Of a stretch of DNA of 64,000 nucleotides, positions 1 through 14,289 are shown piece by piece (within the stretch, counting starts at the first letter, position 1; every line of letters begins with the position of its first letter). This DNA comes from Halisarca cf. caerulea (Eukaryota; Porifera; Demospongiae; Chondrillida; Halisarcidae): positions 276,901 to 340,900 of the forward strand of contig CAUJGJ010000277.1 of NCBI GenBank assembly GCA_963170055.1. The letters run 5' to 3'. A program made the translations under genes and the position numbers. The notes beneath the pieces were generated by a model. That model was not told where the DNA came from. It did no database searches and saw only the letters and a list, made by a program, of their open reading frames with translations.

Positions 1-3000
1 ATGTGCGTGGTGCTAGTGCCAAATATTGGTATTAGCACCAGCATATCTAACACTACACAAATACGCCCGCAGCACTTCAGAAACTTCATGTGAGTCCACT
101 GGGAATGTGCGTGGTGCTAGTGCCAAATATTGGTATTAGCACCAGCATATCTAACACTACACAAATACGCCCACAGCACTTCAGAAACTTCATGTGTGTC
201 CACTGGGAATGTGCGTGGTGCTAGTGCCAAATATTGGTATTAGCACCAGCATATCCAACACTACACAAATACGCCCACAGTACTTCAGAAACTTCATGTG
301 TGTCCACTGGGAATATGTGTGGTGCTAGTGCCAAATATTGGTATTAGCACCAGCATATCCAACACTACACAAATACGCACACAGCAGTAAAGAAACTTCA
401 TGTGTGTCCACTGGGAATGTGCGTGGTGCTAGTGCCAAATGTTGGTATTAGCACCAGCATATCTAACACTACACAAATACGCACACAGCAGTAAAGAAAC
501 TTCATGTGTGTCCACTGGGAATGTGCGTGGTGGTAGTGCCAAATATTGGTATTAGCACCAGCATATCCAACACTACACAAATACGCCCACAGCAGTTAAG
601 AAACTTCATGTGTGTCCACTGGGAATGTGCGTGGTGCTAGTGCCAAATATTGGTATTAGCACCAGCATATCCAACACTACACAAATACGCCCACAGTACT
701 TCATAAACTTCATGTGTGTCCACTGGGAATGTGCGTGGTGCTAGTGCCAAATATTGGTATTAGCACCAGCATATCCAACACTACACAAATACGCCCGCAG
801 CACTTCAGAAACTTCATGTGTGTCCACTGGGAATGTGCGTGGTGCTAGTGCCAAATATTGGTATTAGCACCAGCATATCTAACACTACACAAATACGCCC
901 AAAGCACTTCAGAAACTTCATGTGAGTCCACTGGGAATGTGCGTGGTGCTAGTGCCAAATATTGGTATTAGCACCAGCATATCCAACACTACACAAATAC
1001 GCACACAGCAGTTAAGAAACTTCATGTGTGTCCACTGGGAATGTGCGTGGTGCTAGTGCCAAATATTGGTATTAGCAGCAGCATATCCAACACTACACAA
1101 ATACGCCCACAGTACTTCAGAAACTTCATGTGTGTCCACTGGGAATGTGCGTGGTGCTAGTGCCAAATATTGGTATTAGCACCAGCATATCCAACACTAC
1201 ACAAATACGCCCACAGTACTTCAGAAACTTCATGTGTGTCCACTGGGAATGTGCGTGGTGCTAGTGCCAAATATTGGTATTAGCACCAGCATATCCAACA
1301 CTACACAAATACGCCCACAGTACTTCAGAAACTTCATGTGTGTCCACTGGGAATATGTGTGGTGCTAGTGCCAAATATTGGTATTAGCACCAGCATATCC
1401 AACACTACACAAATACGCACACAGCAGTAAAGAAACTTCATGTGTGTCCACTGGGAATGTGCGTGGTGCTAGTGCCAAATGTTGGTATTAGCACCAGCAT
1501 ATCTAACACTACACAAATACGCACACAGCAGTAAAGAAACTTCATGTGTGTCCACTGGGAATGTGCGTGGTGCTAGTGCCAAATATTGGTATTAGCACCA
1601 GCATATCCAACACTACACAAATACGCCCACAGCAGTTAAGAAACTTCATGTGTGTCCACTGGGAATGTGCGTGGTGCTAGTGCCAAATATTGGTATTAGC
1701 ACCAGCATATCCAACACTACACAAATACGCCCACAGTACTTCATAAACTTCATGTGTGTCCACTGGGAATGTGCGTGGTGCTAGTGCCAAATATTGGTAT
1801 TAGCACCAGCATATCCAACACTACACAAATACGCCCGCAGCACTTCAGAAACTTCATGTGTGTCCACTGGGAATGTGCGTGGTGCTAGTGCCAAATATTG
1901 GTATTAGCACCAGCATATCTAACACTACACAAATACGCCCAAAGCACTTCAGAAACTTCATGTGAGTCCACTGGGAATGTGCGTGGTGCTAGTGCCAAAT
2001 ATTGGTATTAGCACCAGCATATCTAACACTACACAAATACGCCCACAGTACTTCAGAAACTTCATGTGTGTCCACTGGGAATGTGCGTGGTGCTAGTGCC
2101 AAATATTGGTATTAGCACCAGCGTATCCAACACTACACAAATACGCCCACAGTACTTCAGAAACTTCATGTGTGTCCACTGGGAATGTGCGTGGTGCTAG
2201 TGCCAAATATTGGTATTAGCACCAGCATATCCAACACTACACAAATACGCCCACAGCAGTTAAGAAACTTCATGTGTGTCCACTGGGAATGTGCGTGGTT
2301 CTAGTGCCAAATATTGGTATTAGCACCAGCATATCCAACACTACACAAATACGCCCACAGCAGTTAAGAAACTTCATGTGTGTCCACTGGGAATGTGCGT
2401 GGTGCTAGTGCCAAATATTGGTATTAGCACCAGCATATCCAACACTACACAAATACGCCCACAGCAGTGAAGAAACTTCATGTGTGTCAACTGGGAATGT
2501 GCGTGGTGCTAGTGCCAAATATTGGTATTAGCACCAGCATATCCAACACTACACAAATACGCCCACAGCACTTCAGAAACTTCGTGTGTGTCCCCTGGGA
2601 ATGTGCGTGGTGCTAGTGCCAAATATTGGTATTAGCACCAGCATATCCAACACTACACAAATACGCACACAGCAGTAAAGAAACTTCATGTGTGTCCACT
2701 GGGAATGTGCGTGGTGCTAGTGCCAAATGTTGGTATTAGCACCAGCATATCTAACACTACACAAATACGCCCACAGCACTTCAGAAACTTCATGTGTGTC
2801 CACTGGGAATGTGCGTGGTGCTAGAGCCAAATATTGGTATTAGCACCAGCATATCCAACACTACACAAATACGCCCACAGTACTTCAGAAACTTCATGTG
2901 TGTCCACTGGGAATGTGCGTGGTGCTAGTGCCAAATATTGGTATTAGCACCAGCATATCCAACACTACACAAATACGCCCGCAGCACTTCAGAAACTTCA

Positions 3001-6000
3001 TGTGTGTCCACTGGGAATGTGCGTGGTGCTAGTGCCAAATATTGGTATTAGCACCAGCATATCTAACACTACACAAATACGCCCGCAGCACTTCAGAAAC
3101 TTCATGTGAGTCCACTGGGAATGTGCGTGGTGCTAGTGCCAAATATTGGTATTAGCACCAGCATATCTAACACTACACAAATACGCCCACAGTACTTCAG
3201 AAACTTCATGTGTGTCCACTGGGAATGTGCGTGGTGCTAGTGCCAAATATTGGTATTAGCACCAGCATATCCAACACTACACAAATACGCCCACAGCACT
3301 TCAGAAACTTCATGTGTGTCCACTGGGAATGTGCGTGGTGCTAGTGCCAAATATTGGTATTAGCACCAGCATATCCAACACTACACAAATACGCCCACAG
3401 CAGTGAAGAAACTTCATGTGTGTCAACTGGGAATGTGCGTGGTGCTAGTGCCAAATATTGGTATTAGCACCAGCATATCCAACACTACACAAATACGCCC
3501 ACAGCACTTCAGAAACTTCGTGTGTGTCCCCTGGGAATGTGCGTGGTGCTAGTGCCAAATATTGGTATTAGCACCAGCATATCCAACACTACACAAATAC
3601 GCCCACAGTACTTCAGAAACTTCATGTGTGTCCACTGGGAATGTGCGTGGTGCTAGTGCCAAATATTGGTATTAGCACCAGCATATCTAACAGTACACAA
3701 ATACGCCCAAAGCACTTCAGAAACTTCATGTGAGTCCACTGGGAATGTGCGTGGTGCTAGTGCCAAATATTGGTATTAGCACCAGCATATCGAACACTAC
3801 ACAAATACGCCCACAGTACTTCAGAAACTTCATGTGTGTCCACTGGGAATGTGCGTGGTGCTAGTGCCAAATATTGGTATTAGCACCAGCATATCCAACA
3901 CTACACAAATACGCCCACAGTACTTCAGAAACTTCATGTGTGTCCACTGGGAATGTGCGTGGTGCTAGTGCCAAATATTGGTATTAGCACCAGCATATCC
4001 AACACTACACAAATACGCCCACAGCAGTGAAGAAACTTCATGTGTGTCCACTGGGAATGTGCGTGGTGCTAGTGCCAAATATTGGTATTAGCACCAGCAT
4101 ATCCAACACTACACAAATACGCCCACAGCACTTCAGAAACTTCGTGTGTGTCCCCTGGGAATGTGCGTGGTGCTAGTGCCAAATATTGGTATTAGCACCA
4201 GCATATCCAACACTACACAAATACGCCCACAGCAGTTAAGAAACTTCATGTGTGTCCACTGGGAATGTGCGTGGTGCTAGTGCCAAATATTGGTATTAGC
4301 ACCAGCATATCCAACACTACACAAATACGCCCACAGCAGTTAAGAAACTTCATGTGTGTCCACTGGGAATGTGCGTGGTGCTAGTGCCAAATATTGGTAT
4401 TAGCAGCAGCATATCCAACACTACACAAATACGCCCACAGTACTTCAGAAACTTCATGTGTGTCCACTGGGAATGTGCGTGGTGCTAGTGCCAAATATTG
4501 GTATTAGCACCAGCATATCCAACACTACACAAATACGCCCACAGCACTTCAGAAACTTCATGTGTGTCCACTGGGAATGTGCGTGGTGCTAGTGCCAAAT
4601 ATTGGTATTAGCACCAGCATATCCAACACTACACAAATACGCCCGCAGCACTTCAGAAACTTCATGTGTGTCCACTGGGAATGTGCGTGGTGCTAGTGCC
4701 AAATATTGGTATTAGCACCAGCATATCTAACACTACACAAATACGCCCAAAGCACTTCAGAAACTTCATGTGAGTCCACTGGGAATGTGCGTGGTGCTAG
4801 TGCCAAATATTGGTATTAGCACCAGCATATCTAACACTACACAAATACGCCCACAGTACTTCAGAAACTTCATGTGTGTCCACTGGGAATGTGCGTGGTG
4901 CTAGTGCCAAATATTGGTATTAGCACCAGCGTATCCAACACTACACAAATACGCCCACAGTACTTCAGAAACTTCATGTGTGTCCACTGGGAATGTGCGT
5001 GGTGCTAGTGCCAAATATTGGTATTAGCACCAGCATATCCAACACTACACAAATACGCCCACAGCAGTTAAGAAACTTCATGTGTGTCCACTGGGAATGT
5101 GCGTGGTTCTAGTGCCAAATATTGGTATTAGCACCAGCATATCCAACACTACACAAATACGCCCACAGCAGTTAAGAAACTTCATGTGTGTCCACTGGGA
5201 ATGTGCGTGGTGCTAGTGCCAAATATTGGTATTAGCACCAGCATATCCAACACTACACAAATACGCCCACAGCAGTGAAGAAACTTCATGTGTGTCAACT
5301 GGGAATGTGCGTGGTGCTAGTGCCAAATATTGGTATTAGCACCAGCATATCCAACACTACACAAATACGCCCACAGCACTTCAGAAACTTCGTGTGTGTC
5401 CCCTGGGAATGTGCGTGGTGCTAGTGCCAAATATTGGTATTAGCACCAGCATATCCAACACTACACAAATACGCACACAGCAGTAAAGAAACTTCATGTG
5501 TGTCCACTGGGAATGTGCGTGGTGCTAGTGCCAAATGTTGGTATTAGCACCAGCATATCTAACACTACACAAATACGCCCACAGCACTTCAGAAACTTCA
5601 TGTGTGTCCACTGGGAATGTGCGTGGTGCTAGAGCCAAATATTGGTATTAGCACCAGCATATCCAACACTACACAAATACGCCCACAGTACTTCAGAAAC
5701 TTCATGTGTGTCCACTGGGAATGTGCGTGGTGCTAGTGCCAAATATTGGTATTAGCACCAGCATATCCAACACTACACAAATACGCCCGCAGCACTTCAG
5801 AAACTTCATGTGTGTCCACTGGGAATGTGCGTGGTGCTAGTGCCAAATATTGGTATTAGCACCAGCATATCTAACACTACACAAATACGCCCGCAGCACT
5901 TCAGAAACTTCATGTGAGTCCACTGGGAATGTGCGTGGTGCTAGTGCCAAATATTGGTATTAGCACCAGCATATCTAACACTACACAAATACGCCCACAG

Positions 6001-9000
6001 TACTTCAGAAACTTCATGTGTGTCCACTGGGAATGTGCGTGGTGCTAGTGCCAAATATTGGTATTAGCACCAGCATATCCAACACTACACAAATACGCCC
6101 ACAGCACTTCAGAAACTTCATGTGTGTCCACTGGGAATGTGCGTGGTGCTAGTGCCAAATATTGGTATTAGCACCAGCATATCCAACACTACACAAATAC
6201 GCCCACAGCAGTGAAGAAACTTCATGTGTGTCAACTGGGAATGTGCGTGGTGCTAGTGCCAAATATTGGTATTAGCACCAGCATATCCAACACTACACAA
6301 ATACGCCCACAGCACTTCAGAAACTTCGTGTGTGTCCCCTGGGAATGTGCGTGGTGCTAGTGCCAAATATTGGTATTAGCACCAGCATATCCAACACTAC
6401 ACAAATACGCCCACAGTACTTCAGAAACTTCATGTGTGTCCACTGGGAATGTGCGTGGTGCTAGTGCCAAATATTGGTATTAGCACCAGCATATCTAACA
6501 GTACACAAATACGCCCAAAGCACTTCAGAAACTTCATGTGAGTCCACTGGGAATGTGCGTGGTGCTAGTGCCAAATATTGGTATTAGCACCAGCATATCG
6601 AACACTACACAAATACGCCCACAGTACTTCAGAAACTTCATGTGTGTCCACTGGGAATGTGCGTGGTGCTAGTGCCAAATATTGGTATTAGCACCAGGAT
6701 ATCCAACACTACACAAATACGCCCACAGTACTTCAGAAACTTCATGTGTGTCCACTGGGAATGTGCGTGGTGCTAGTGCCAAATATTGGTATTAGCACCA
6801 GCATATCCAACACTACACAAATACGCCCACAGCAGTGAAGAAACTTCATGTGTGTCCACTGGGAATGTGCGTGGTGCTAGTGCCAAATATTGGTATTAGC
6901 ACCAGCATATCCAACACTACACAAATACGCCCACAGCACTTCAGAAACTTCGTGTGTGTCCCCTGGGAATGTGCGTGGTGCTAGTGCCAAATATTGGTAT
7001 TAGCACCAGCATATCCAACACTACACAAATACGCCCACAGCAGTTAAGAAACTTCATGTGTGTCCACTGGGAATGTGCGTGGTGCTAGTGCCAAATATTG
7101 GTATTAGCACCAGCATATCCAACACTACACAAATACGCCCACAGCAGTTAAGAAACTTCATGTGTGTCCACTGGGAATGTGCGTGGTGCTAGTGCCAAAT
7201 ATTGGTATTAGCAGCAGCATATCCAACACTACACAAATACGCCCACAGTACTTCAGAAACTTCATGTGTGTCCACTGGGAATGTGCGTGGTGCTAGTGCC
7301 AAATATTGGTATTAGCACCAGCATATCCAACACTACACAAATACGCCCACAGCACTTCAGAAACTTCATGTGTGTCCACTGGGAATGTGCGTGGTGCTAG
7401 TGCCAAATATTGGTATTAGCACCAGCATATCCAACACTACACAAATACGCCCACAGCACTTCAGAAACTTCATGTGAGTCCACTGGGAATGTGCGTGGTG
7501 CTAGTGCCAAATATTGGTATTAGCACCAGCATATCTAACACTACACAAATACGCCCACAGTACTTCAGAAACTTCATGTGTGTCCACTGGGAATGTGCGT
7601 GGTGCTAGTGCCAAATATTGGTATTAGCACCAGCATATCCAACACTACACAAATACGCCCACAGCACTTCAGAAACTTCATGTGTGTCCACTGGGAATGT
7701 GCGTGGTGCTAGTGCCAAATATTGGTATTAGCACCAGCATATCCAACACTACACAAATACGCCCACAGCAGTGAAGAAACTTCATGTGTGTCAACTGGGA
7801 ATGTGCGTGGTGCTAGTGCCAAATATTGGTATTAGCACCAGCATATCCAACACTACACAAATACGCCCACAGCACTTCAGAAACTTCGTGTGTGTCCCCT
7901 GGGAATGTGCGTGGTGCTAGTGCCAAATATTGGTATTAGCACCAGCATATCCAACACTACACAAATACGCCCACAGTACTTCAGAAACTTCATGTGTGTC
8001 CACTGGGAATGTGCGTGGTGCTAGTGCCAAATATTGGTATTAGCACCAGCATATCTAACACTACACAAATACGCCCAAAGCACTTCAGAAACTTCATGTG
8101 AGTCCACTGGGAATGTGCGTGGTGCTAGTGCCAAATATTGGTATTAGCACCAGCATATCGAACACTACACAAATACGCCCACAGTACTTCAGAAACTTCA
8201 TGTGTGTCCACTGGGAATGTGCGTGGTGCTAGTGCCAAATATTGGTATTAGCACCAGCATATCCAACACTACACAAATACGCCCACAGTACTTCAGAAAC
8301 TTCATGTGTGTCCACTGGGAATGTGCGTGGTGCTAGTGCCAAATATTGGTATTAGCACCAGCATATCCAACACTACACAAATACGCCCACAGCAGTGAAG
8401 AAACTTCATGTGTGTCCACTGGGAATGTGCGTGGTGCTAGTGCCAAATATTGGTATTAGCACCAGCATATCCAACACTACACAAATACGCCCACAGCACT
8501 TCAGAAACTTCGTGTGTGTCCCCTGGGAATGTGCGTGGTGCTAGTGCCAAATATTGGTATTAGCACCAGCATATCCAACACTACACAAATACGCCCACAG
8601 CAGTTAAGAAACTTCATGTGTGTCCACTGGGAATGTGCGTGGTGCTAGTGCCAAATATTGGTATTAGCACCAGCATATCCAACACTACACAAATACGCCC
8701 ACAGCAGTTAAGAAACTTCATGTGTGTCCACTGGGAATGTGCGTGGTGCTAGTGCCAAATATTGGTATTAGCAGCAGCATATCCAACACTACACAAATAC
8801 GCCCACAGTACTTCAGAAACTTCATGTGTGTCCACTGGGAATGTGCGTGGTGCTAGTGCCAAATATTGGTATTAGCACCAGCATATCCAACACTACACAA
8901 ATACGCCCACAGCACTTCAGAAACTTCATGTGTGTCCACTGGGAATGTGCGTGGTGCTAGTGCCAAATATTGGTATTAGCACCAGCATATCCAACACTAC

Positions 9001-12000
9001 ACAAATACGCCCACAGTACTTCAGAAACTTCATGTGTGTCCACTGGGAATATGTGTGGTGCTAGTGCCAAATATTGGTATTAGCACCAGCATATCCAACA
9101 CTACACAAATACGCACACAGCAGTAAAGAAACTTCATGTGTGTCCACTGGGAATGTGCGTGGTGCTAGTGCCAAATGTTGGTATTAGCACCAGCATATCT
9201 AACACTACACAAATACGCCCACAGCACTTCAGAAACTTCATGTGTGTCCACTGGGAATGTGCGTGGTGCTAGTGCCAAATATTGGTATTAGCACCAGCAT
9301 ATCCAACACTACACAAATACGCCCACATTACTTCAGAAACTTCATGTGTGTCCACTGGGAATGTGCGTGGTGCTAGTGCCAAATATTGGTATTAGCACCA
9401 GCATATCCAACACTACACAAATACGCCCGCAGCACTTCAGAAACTTCATGTGTGTCCACTGGGAATGTGCGTGGTGCTAGTGCCAAATATTGGTATTAGC
9501 ACCAGCATATCTAACACTACACAAATACGCCCGCAGCACTTCAGAAACTTCATGTGAGTCCACTGGGAATGTGCGTGGTGCTAGTGCCAAATATTGGTAT
9601 TAGCACCAGCATATCTAACACTACACAAATACGCCCACAGTACTTCAGAAACTTTATGTGTGTCCACTGGGAATGTGCGTGGTGCTAGTGCCAAATATTG
9701 GTATTAGCACCAGCATATCCAACACTACACAAATACGCCCACAGCAGTGAAGAAACTTCATGTGTGTCAACTGGGAATGTGCGTGGTGCTAGTGCCAAAT
9801 ATTGGTATTAGCACCAGCATATCCAACACTACACAAATACGCCCACAGCACTTCAGAAACTTCGTGTGTGTCCCCTGGGAATGTGCGTGGTGCTAGTGCC
9901 AAATATTGGTATTAGCACCAGCATATCCAACACTACACAAATACGCCCACAGCACTTCAGAAACTTCATGTGTGTCCACTGGGAATGTGCGTGGTGCTAG
10001 TGCCAAATATTGGTATTAGCACCAGCATATCCAACACTACACAAATACGCCCACAGCAGTTAAGAAACTTCATGTGTGTCCACTGGGAATGTGCGTGGTG
10101 CTAGTGCCAAATATTGGTATTAGCAGCAGCATATCCAACACTACACAAATACGCCCACAGTACTTCAGAAACTTCATGTGTGTCCACTGGGAATGTGCGT
10201 GGTGCTAGTGCCAAATATTGGTATTGGCACCAGCATATCCAACACTACACAAATACGCCCACAGTACTTCAGAAACTTCATGTGTGTCCACTGGGAATAT
10301 GTGTGGTGCTAGTGCCAAATATTGGTATTAGCACCAGCATATCCAACACTACACAAATACGCACACAGCAGTAAAGAAACTTCATGTGTGTCCACTGGGA
10401 ATGTGCGTGGTGCTAGTGCCAAATGTTGGTATTAGCACCAGCATATCTAACACTACACAAATACGCCCACAGCACTTCAGAAACTTCATGTGTGTCCACT
10501 GGGAATGTGCGTGGTGCTAGTGCCAAATATTGGTATTAGCACCAGCATATCCAACACTACACAAATACGCCCACAGTACTTCAGAAACTTCATGTGTGTC
10601 CACTGGGAATATGTGTGGTGCTAGTGCCAAATATTGGTATTAGCACCAGCATATCCAACACTACACAAATACGCACACAGCAGTAAAGAAACTTCATGTG
10701 TGTCCACTGGGAATGTGCGTGGTGCTAGTGCCAAATGTTGGTATTAGCACCAGCATATCTAACACTACACAAATACGCCCACAGCACTTCAGAAACTTCA
10801 TGTGTGTCCACTGGGAATGTGCGTGGTGCTAGTGCCAAATATTGGTATTAGCACCAGCATATCCAACACTACACAAATACGCCCACAGTACTTCAGAAAC
10901 TTCATGTGTGTCCACTGGGAATGTGCGTGGTGCTAGTGCCAAATATTGGTATTAGCACCAGCATATCCAACTCTACACAAATACGCCCGCAGCACTTCAG
11001 AAACTTCATGTGTGTCCACTGGGAATGTGCGTGGTGCTAGTGCCAAATATTGGTATTAGCACCAGCATATTTAACACTACACAAATACGCCCGCAGCACT
11101 TCAGAAACTACATGTGAGTCCACTGGGAATGTGCGTGGTGCTAGTGCCAAATATTGGTATTAGCACCAGCATATCTAACACTACACAAATACGCCCACAG
11201 TACTTCAGAAACTTTATGTGTGTCCACTGGGAATGTGCGTGGTGCTAGTGCCAAATATTGGTATTAGCACCAGCATATCCAACACTACACAAATACGCCC
11301 ACAGCACTTCAGAAACTTCATGTGTGTCCACTGGGAATGTGCGTGGTGCTAGTGCCAAATATTGGTATTAGCACCAGCATATCCAACACTACACAAATAC
11401 GCCCACAGCAGTGAAGAAACTTCATGTGTGTCAACTGGGAATGTGCGTGGTGCTAGTGCCAAATATTGGTATTAGCACCAGCATATCCAACACTACACAA
11501 ATACGCCCACAGCACTTCAGAAACTTCGTGTGTGTCCCCTGGGAATGTGCGTGGTGCTAGTGCCAAATATTGGTATTAGCACCAGCATATCCAACACTAC
11601 ACAAATACGCCCACAGCACTTCAGAAACTTCATGTGTGTCCACTGGGAATGTGCGTGGTGCTAGTGCCAAATATTGGTATTAGCACCAGCATATCCAACA
11701 CTACACAAATACGCCCACAGCAGTTAAGAAACTTCATGTGTGTCCACTGGGAATGTGCGTGGTGCTAGTGCCAAATATTGGTATTAGCAGCAGCATATCC
11801 AACACTACACAAATACGCCCACAGTACTTCAGAAACTTCATGTGTGTCCACTGGGAATGTGCGTGGTGCTAGTGCCAAATATTGGTATTAGCACCAGCAT
11901 ATCCAACACTACACAAATACGCCCACAGTACTTCAGAAACTTCATGTGTGTCCACTGGGAATATGTGTGGTGCTAGTGCCAAATATTGGTATTAGCACCA

Positions 12001-12800
12001 GCATATCCAACACTACACAAATACGCACACAGCAGTAAAGAAACTTCATGTGTGTCCACTGGGAATGTGCGTGGTGCTAGTGCCAAATGTTGGTATTAGC
12101 ACCAGCATATCTAACACTACACAAATACGCCCACAGCACTTCAGAAACTTCATGTGTGTCCACTGGGAATGTGCGTGGTGCTAGTGCCAAATATTGGTAT
12201 TAGCACCAGCATATCCAACACTACACAAATACGCCCACAGTACTTCAGAAACTTCGTGTGTGTCCACTGGGAATATGTGTGGTGCTAGTGCCAAATATTG
12301 GTATTAGCACCAGCATATCTAACACTACACAAATACGCCCACAGCACTTCAGAAACTTCATGTGTGTCCACTGGGAATGTGCGTGGTGCTAGTGCCAAAT
12401 ATTGGTATTAGCACCAGCATATCTAACACTACACAAATACGCCCACAGCACTTCAGAAACTTCATGTGAGTCCACTGGGAATGTGCGTGGTGCTAGTGCC
12501 AAATATTGGTATTAGCACCAGCATATCTAACACTACACAAATACGCCCACAGCTCTTCAGAAACTTCATGTGTGTCCACTGGGAATGTGCGTGGTGCTAG
12601 TGCCAAATATTGGTATTAGCACCAGCATATCCAACACTACACAAATACGCCCACAGTACTTCAGAAACTTCATGTGTGTCCACTGGGAATGTGCGTGGTA
12701 CTAGTGCCAAATATTGGTATTAGCACCAGCATATCTAACACTACACAAATACGCCCACAGCACTTCAGAAACTTCATGTGTATCCGTTGGGAATGTGCGT
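1..12800. repeat. 104-bp tandem satellite array with higher-order repeats (about 123 copies)
   Basis: The whole stretch is a head-to-tail array with a constant 104-bp period (the motif atgtgcgtgg starts at 1, 105, 209 and so on). Units differ by a few diagnostic bases, and these recur at fixed multiples of the unit: 1040 bp (10-mer, e.g. 701 and 1741), 2808 bp (27-mer, e.g. 2297 and 5105, 3689 and 6497) and 1560 bp (15-mer, e.g. 6600 and 8160, 9651 and 11211). Each unit carries a dyad, TGGTGCTA...TAGCACCA. The array begins before the window. No coding sense is visible: unit reading frames are interrupted by the tag in 'gctagtgcc'. Function is unknown; centromeric, pericentromeric or subtelomeric satellite are all possible. 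Confidence 0.97.
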
Positions 12801-14289
12801 TTGATGCGGGGAGCCATGTGGTGGCGTGGGAATTGAAAATTTTCACCTCAGGAAGTTTTCTCTTTGATGCTGGAAGCCATGTGGTTGCGTAGGAAATGTA
12901 AATTTTAACCTCAGGATGTTTTTCCTTTGATGCGGGAAGCCTTGTGGTAGCGTGGAAAATGAAAATTTTCACCTCGGGATGTGTTCACTTCGATGCGGGA
13001 AGCCATTGGTGGCGTGGGAAATGTAAATTTTCACCTCGGGATGTGTTCTCTTCAATGCGGGAAGCCATGTGGTGGCGTGGGAAATGTAAATTTTCACCTC
13101 GGGATGTGTTCTCTTCAATGCGGGAAGCCATGTGGTGGCGTGGGAAATGTAAATTTTCACCTCAGGATGTGTTCACTTCGATGCGGGAAGCCATGTGGTG
13201 GCGTGGGAAATGTAAATTTTCACCTCGGAATGTGTTCCCTTTGATGCGGGAAGCCATGTGGTGGCGTGGGAAATGTAAATTTTCTCCTCGCGATGTGTTC
13301 CCTTTGATGCAGGAAGCCTTGTGGTGGAGTGGGAAATGTAAATTTTCATCTCACGATGTTTTCCCTTTGATGGGGGAAGACGTGGTGGCGTGGGAAATGA
13401 AAATTTTCACCTCAGGAAGTGTTCCCTTTTATGCGGGAAGCCATGTGGAGGCGTTGTAAATTGACAATTTCACCTCAGGATGTCTTCTCTTTAATTCGGG
13501 AAGCCATGTGGTGGCATGTAATATTGAAATTTCAATACAGGAAGTGTTCCCTTTCATGTGGGAAACCATGTGGAGGAGTGGTAAATTGAAATGTTCACCA
13601 CAGGAAGTGTTTACTTTGATGTGGGAAGCTACATGGAGGCGTGGGAAATTGAAACTTTCACCAAGGAAGTGTTCCCTTTCATGCGGGAAACCATGTGGAG
13701 GAGTGGGAAATTGAAATGTTCACCACAGGAAGTGTTTACTTTGATGTGGGAAGCTACATGGAGGTGTGGGAAATTGAAACTTTCACCAAGGTAGTGTTCC
13801 CTTTCATGCGGGAAACCATGTGGCGGAGTGGGAAATTGAAATGTTCACCATAGGAAGTGTTTACTTTGATGTGGGAAGCTACATGGAGGCGTGGGAAATT
13901 GAAACTTTCACCAAGGTAGTGTTCCCTTTCATGCGGGAAACCATGTGGCGGAGTGGTAAATTGAAATGTTCACCACAGGAAGTGTTCCCTTTGATGCGGG
14001 AAACCATGTGGAGGCATGGGAAATTGAAATGTTCACCAAAGGAAGTGTTCCCTTTGAAGCGGGAATCCATGTGGTGGCATGGGATAGTGAAATTTTTATC
14101 ACAGGAAGTGTTCCCTTCGATGCGGGAAGCCATGTTCTTAAGTGGGAAATTGAAATTTTTTGACAGGAAGTTTTTCTTTATGCAGGAAGCTACTTTCCAT
14201 GTCGGAAATTGAAATTTTTATCACAGGAAGTTGTTCCTTTGATGTGGGTAGCCATATGGTCAAATCACAAATTGAAATCTTTTCCACAG
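12801..14289. repeat. 63-bp minisatellite (GATGCGGGAAGCCATGTGG family), left part
   Basis: The 104-bp satellite gives way without a spacer to copies of a 63-bp unit (for example starts at 13055, 13118 and 13181) with core gatgcgggaagccatgtgg and a spacer such as gaaatgtaaattttcacc. Copies diverge toward the right. Because 63 is a multiple of three, several frames stay open for 60-171 codons, but the peptides are just the repeat translated (on both strands), so I do not call genes here. The array continues on the far side of the hAT element at 16963. Confidence 0.93.

Noticed and set aside
1..12800. CRISPR array or tandem tRNA-like genes
   Set aside because: There are no variable spacers: the entire 104-bp unit repeats, in a eukaryotic context. 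The dyad is not tRNA-like and has no A/B boxes.
12944..14212. Open frames of 130-171 codons with MREAMWWRGKCKF-type repeats
   Set aside because: The 63-bp unit is a multiple of three, so frames stay open by construction. Both strands are equally open and no start or splice context stands out.
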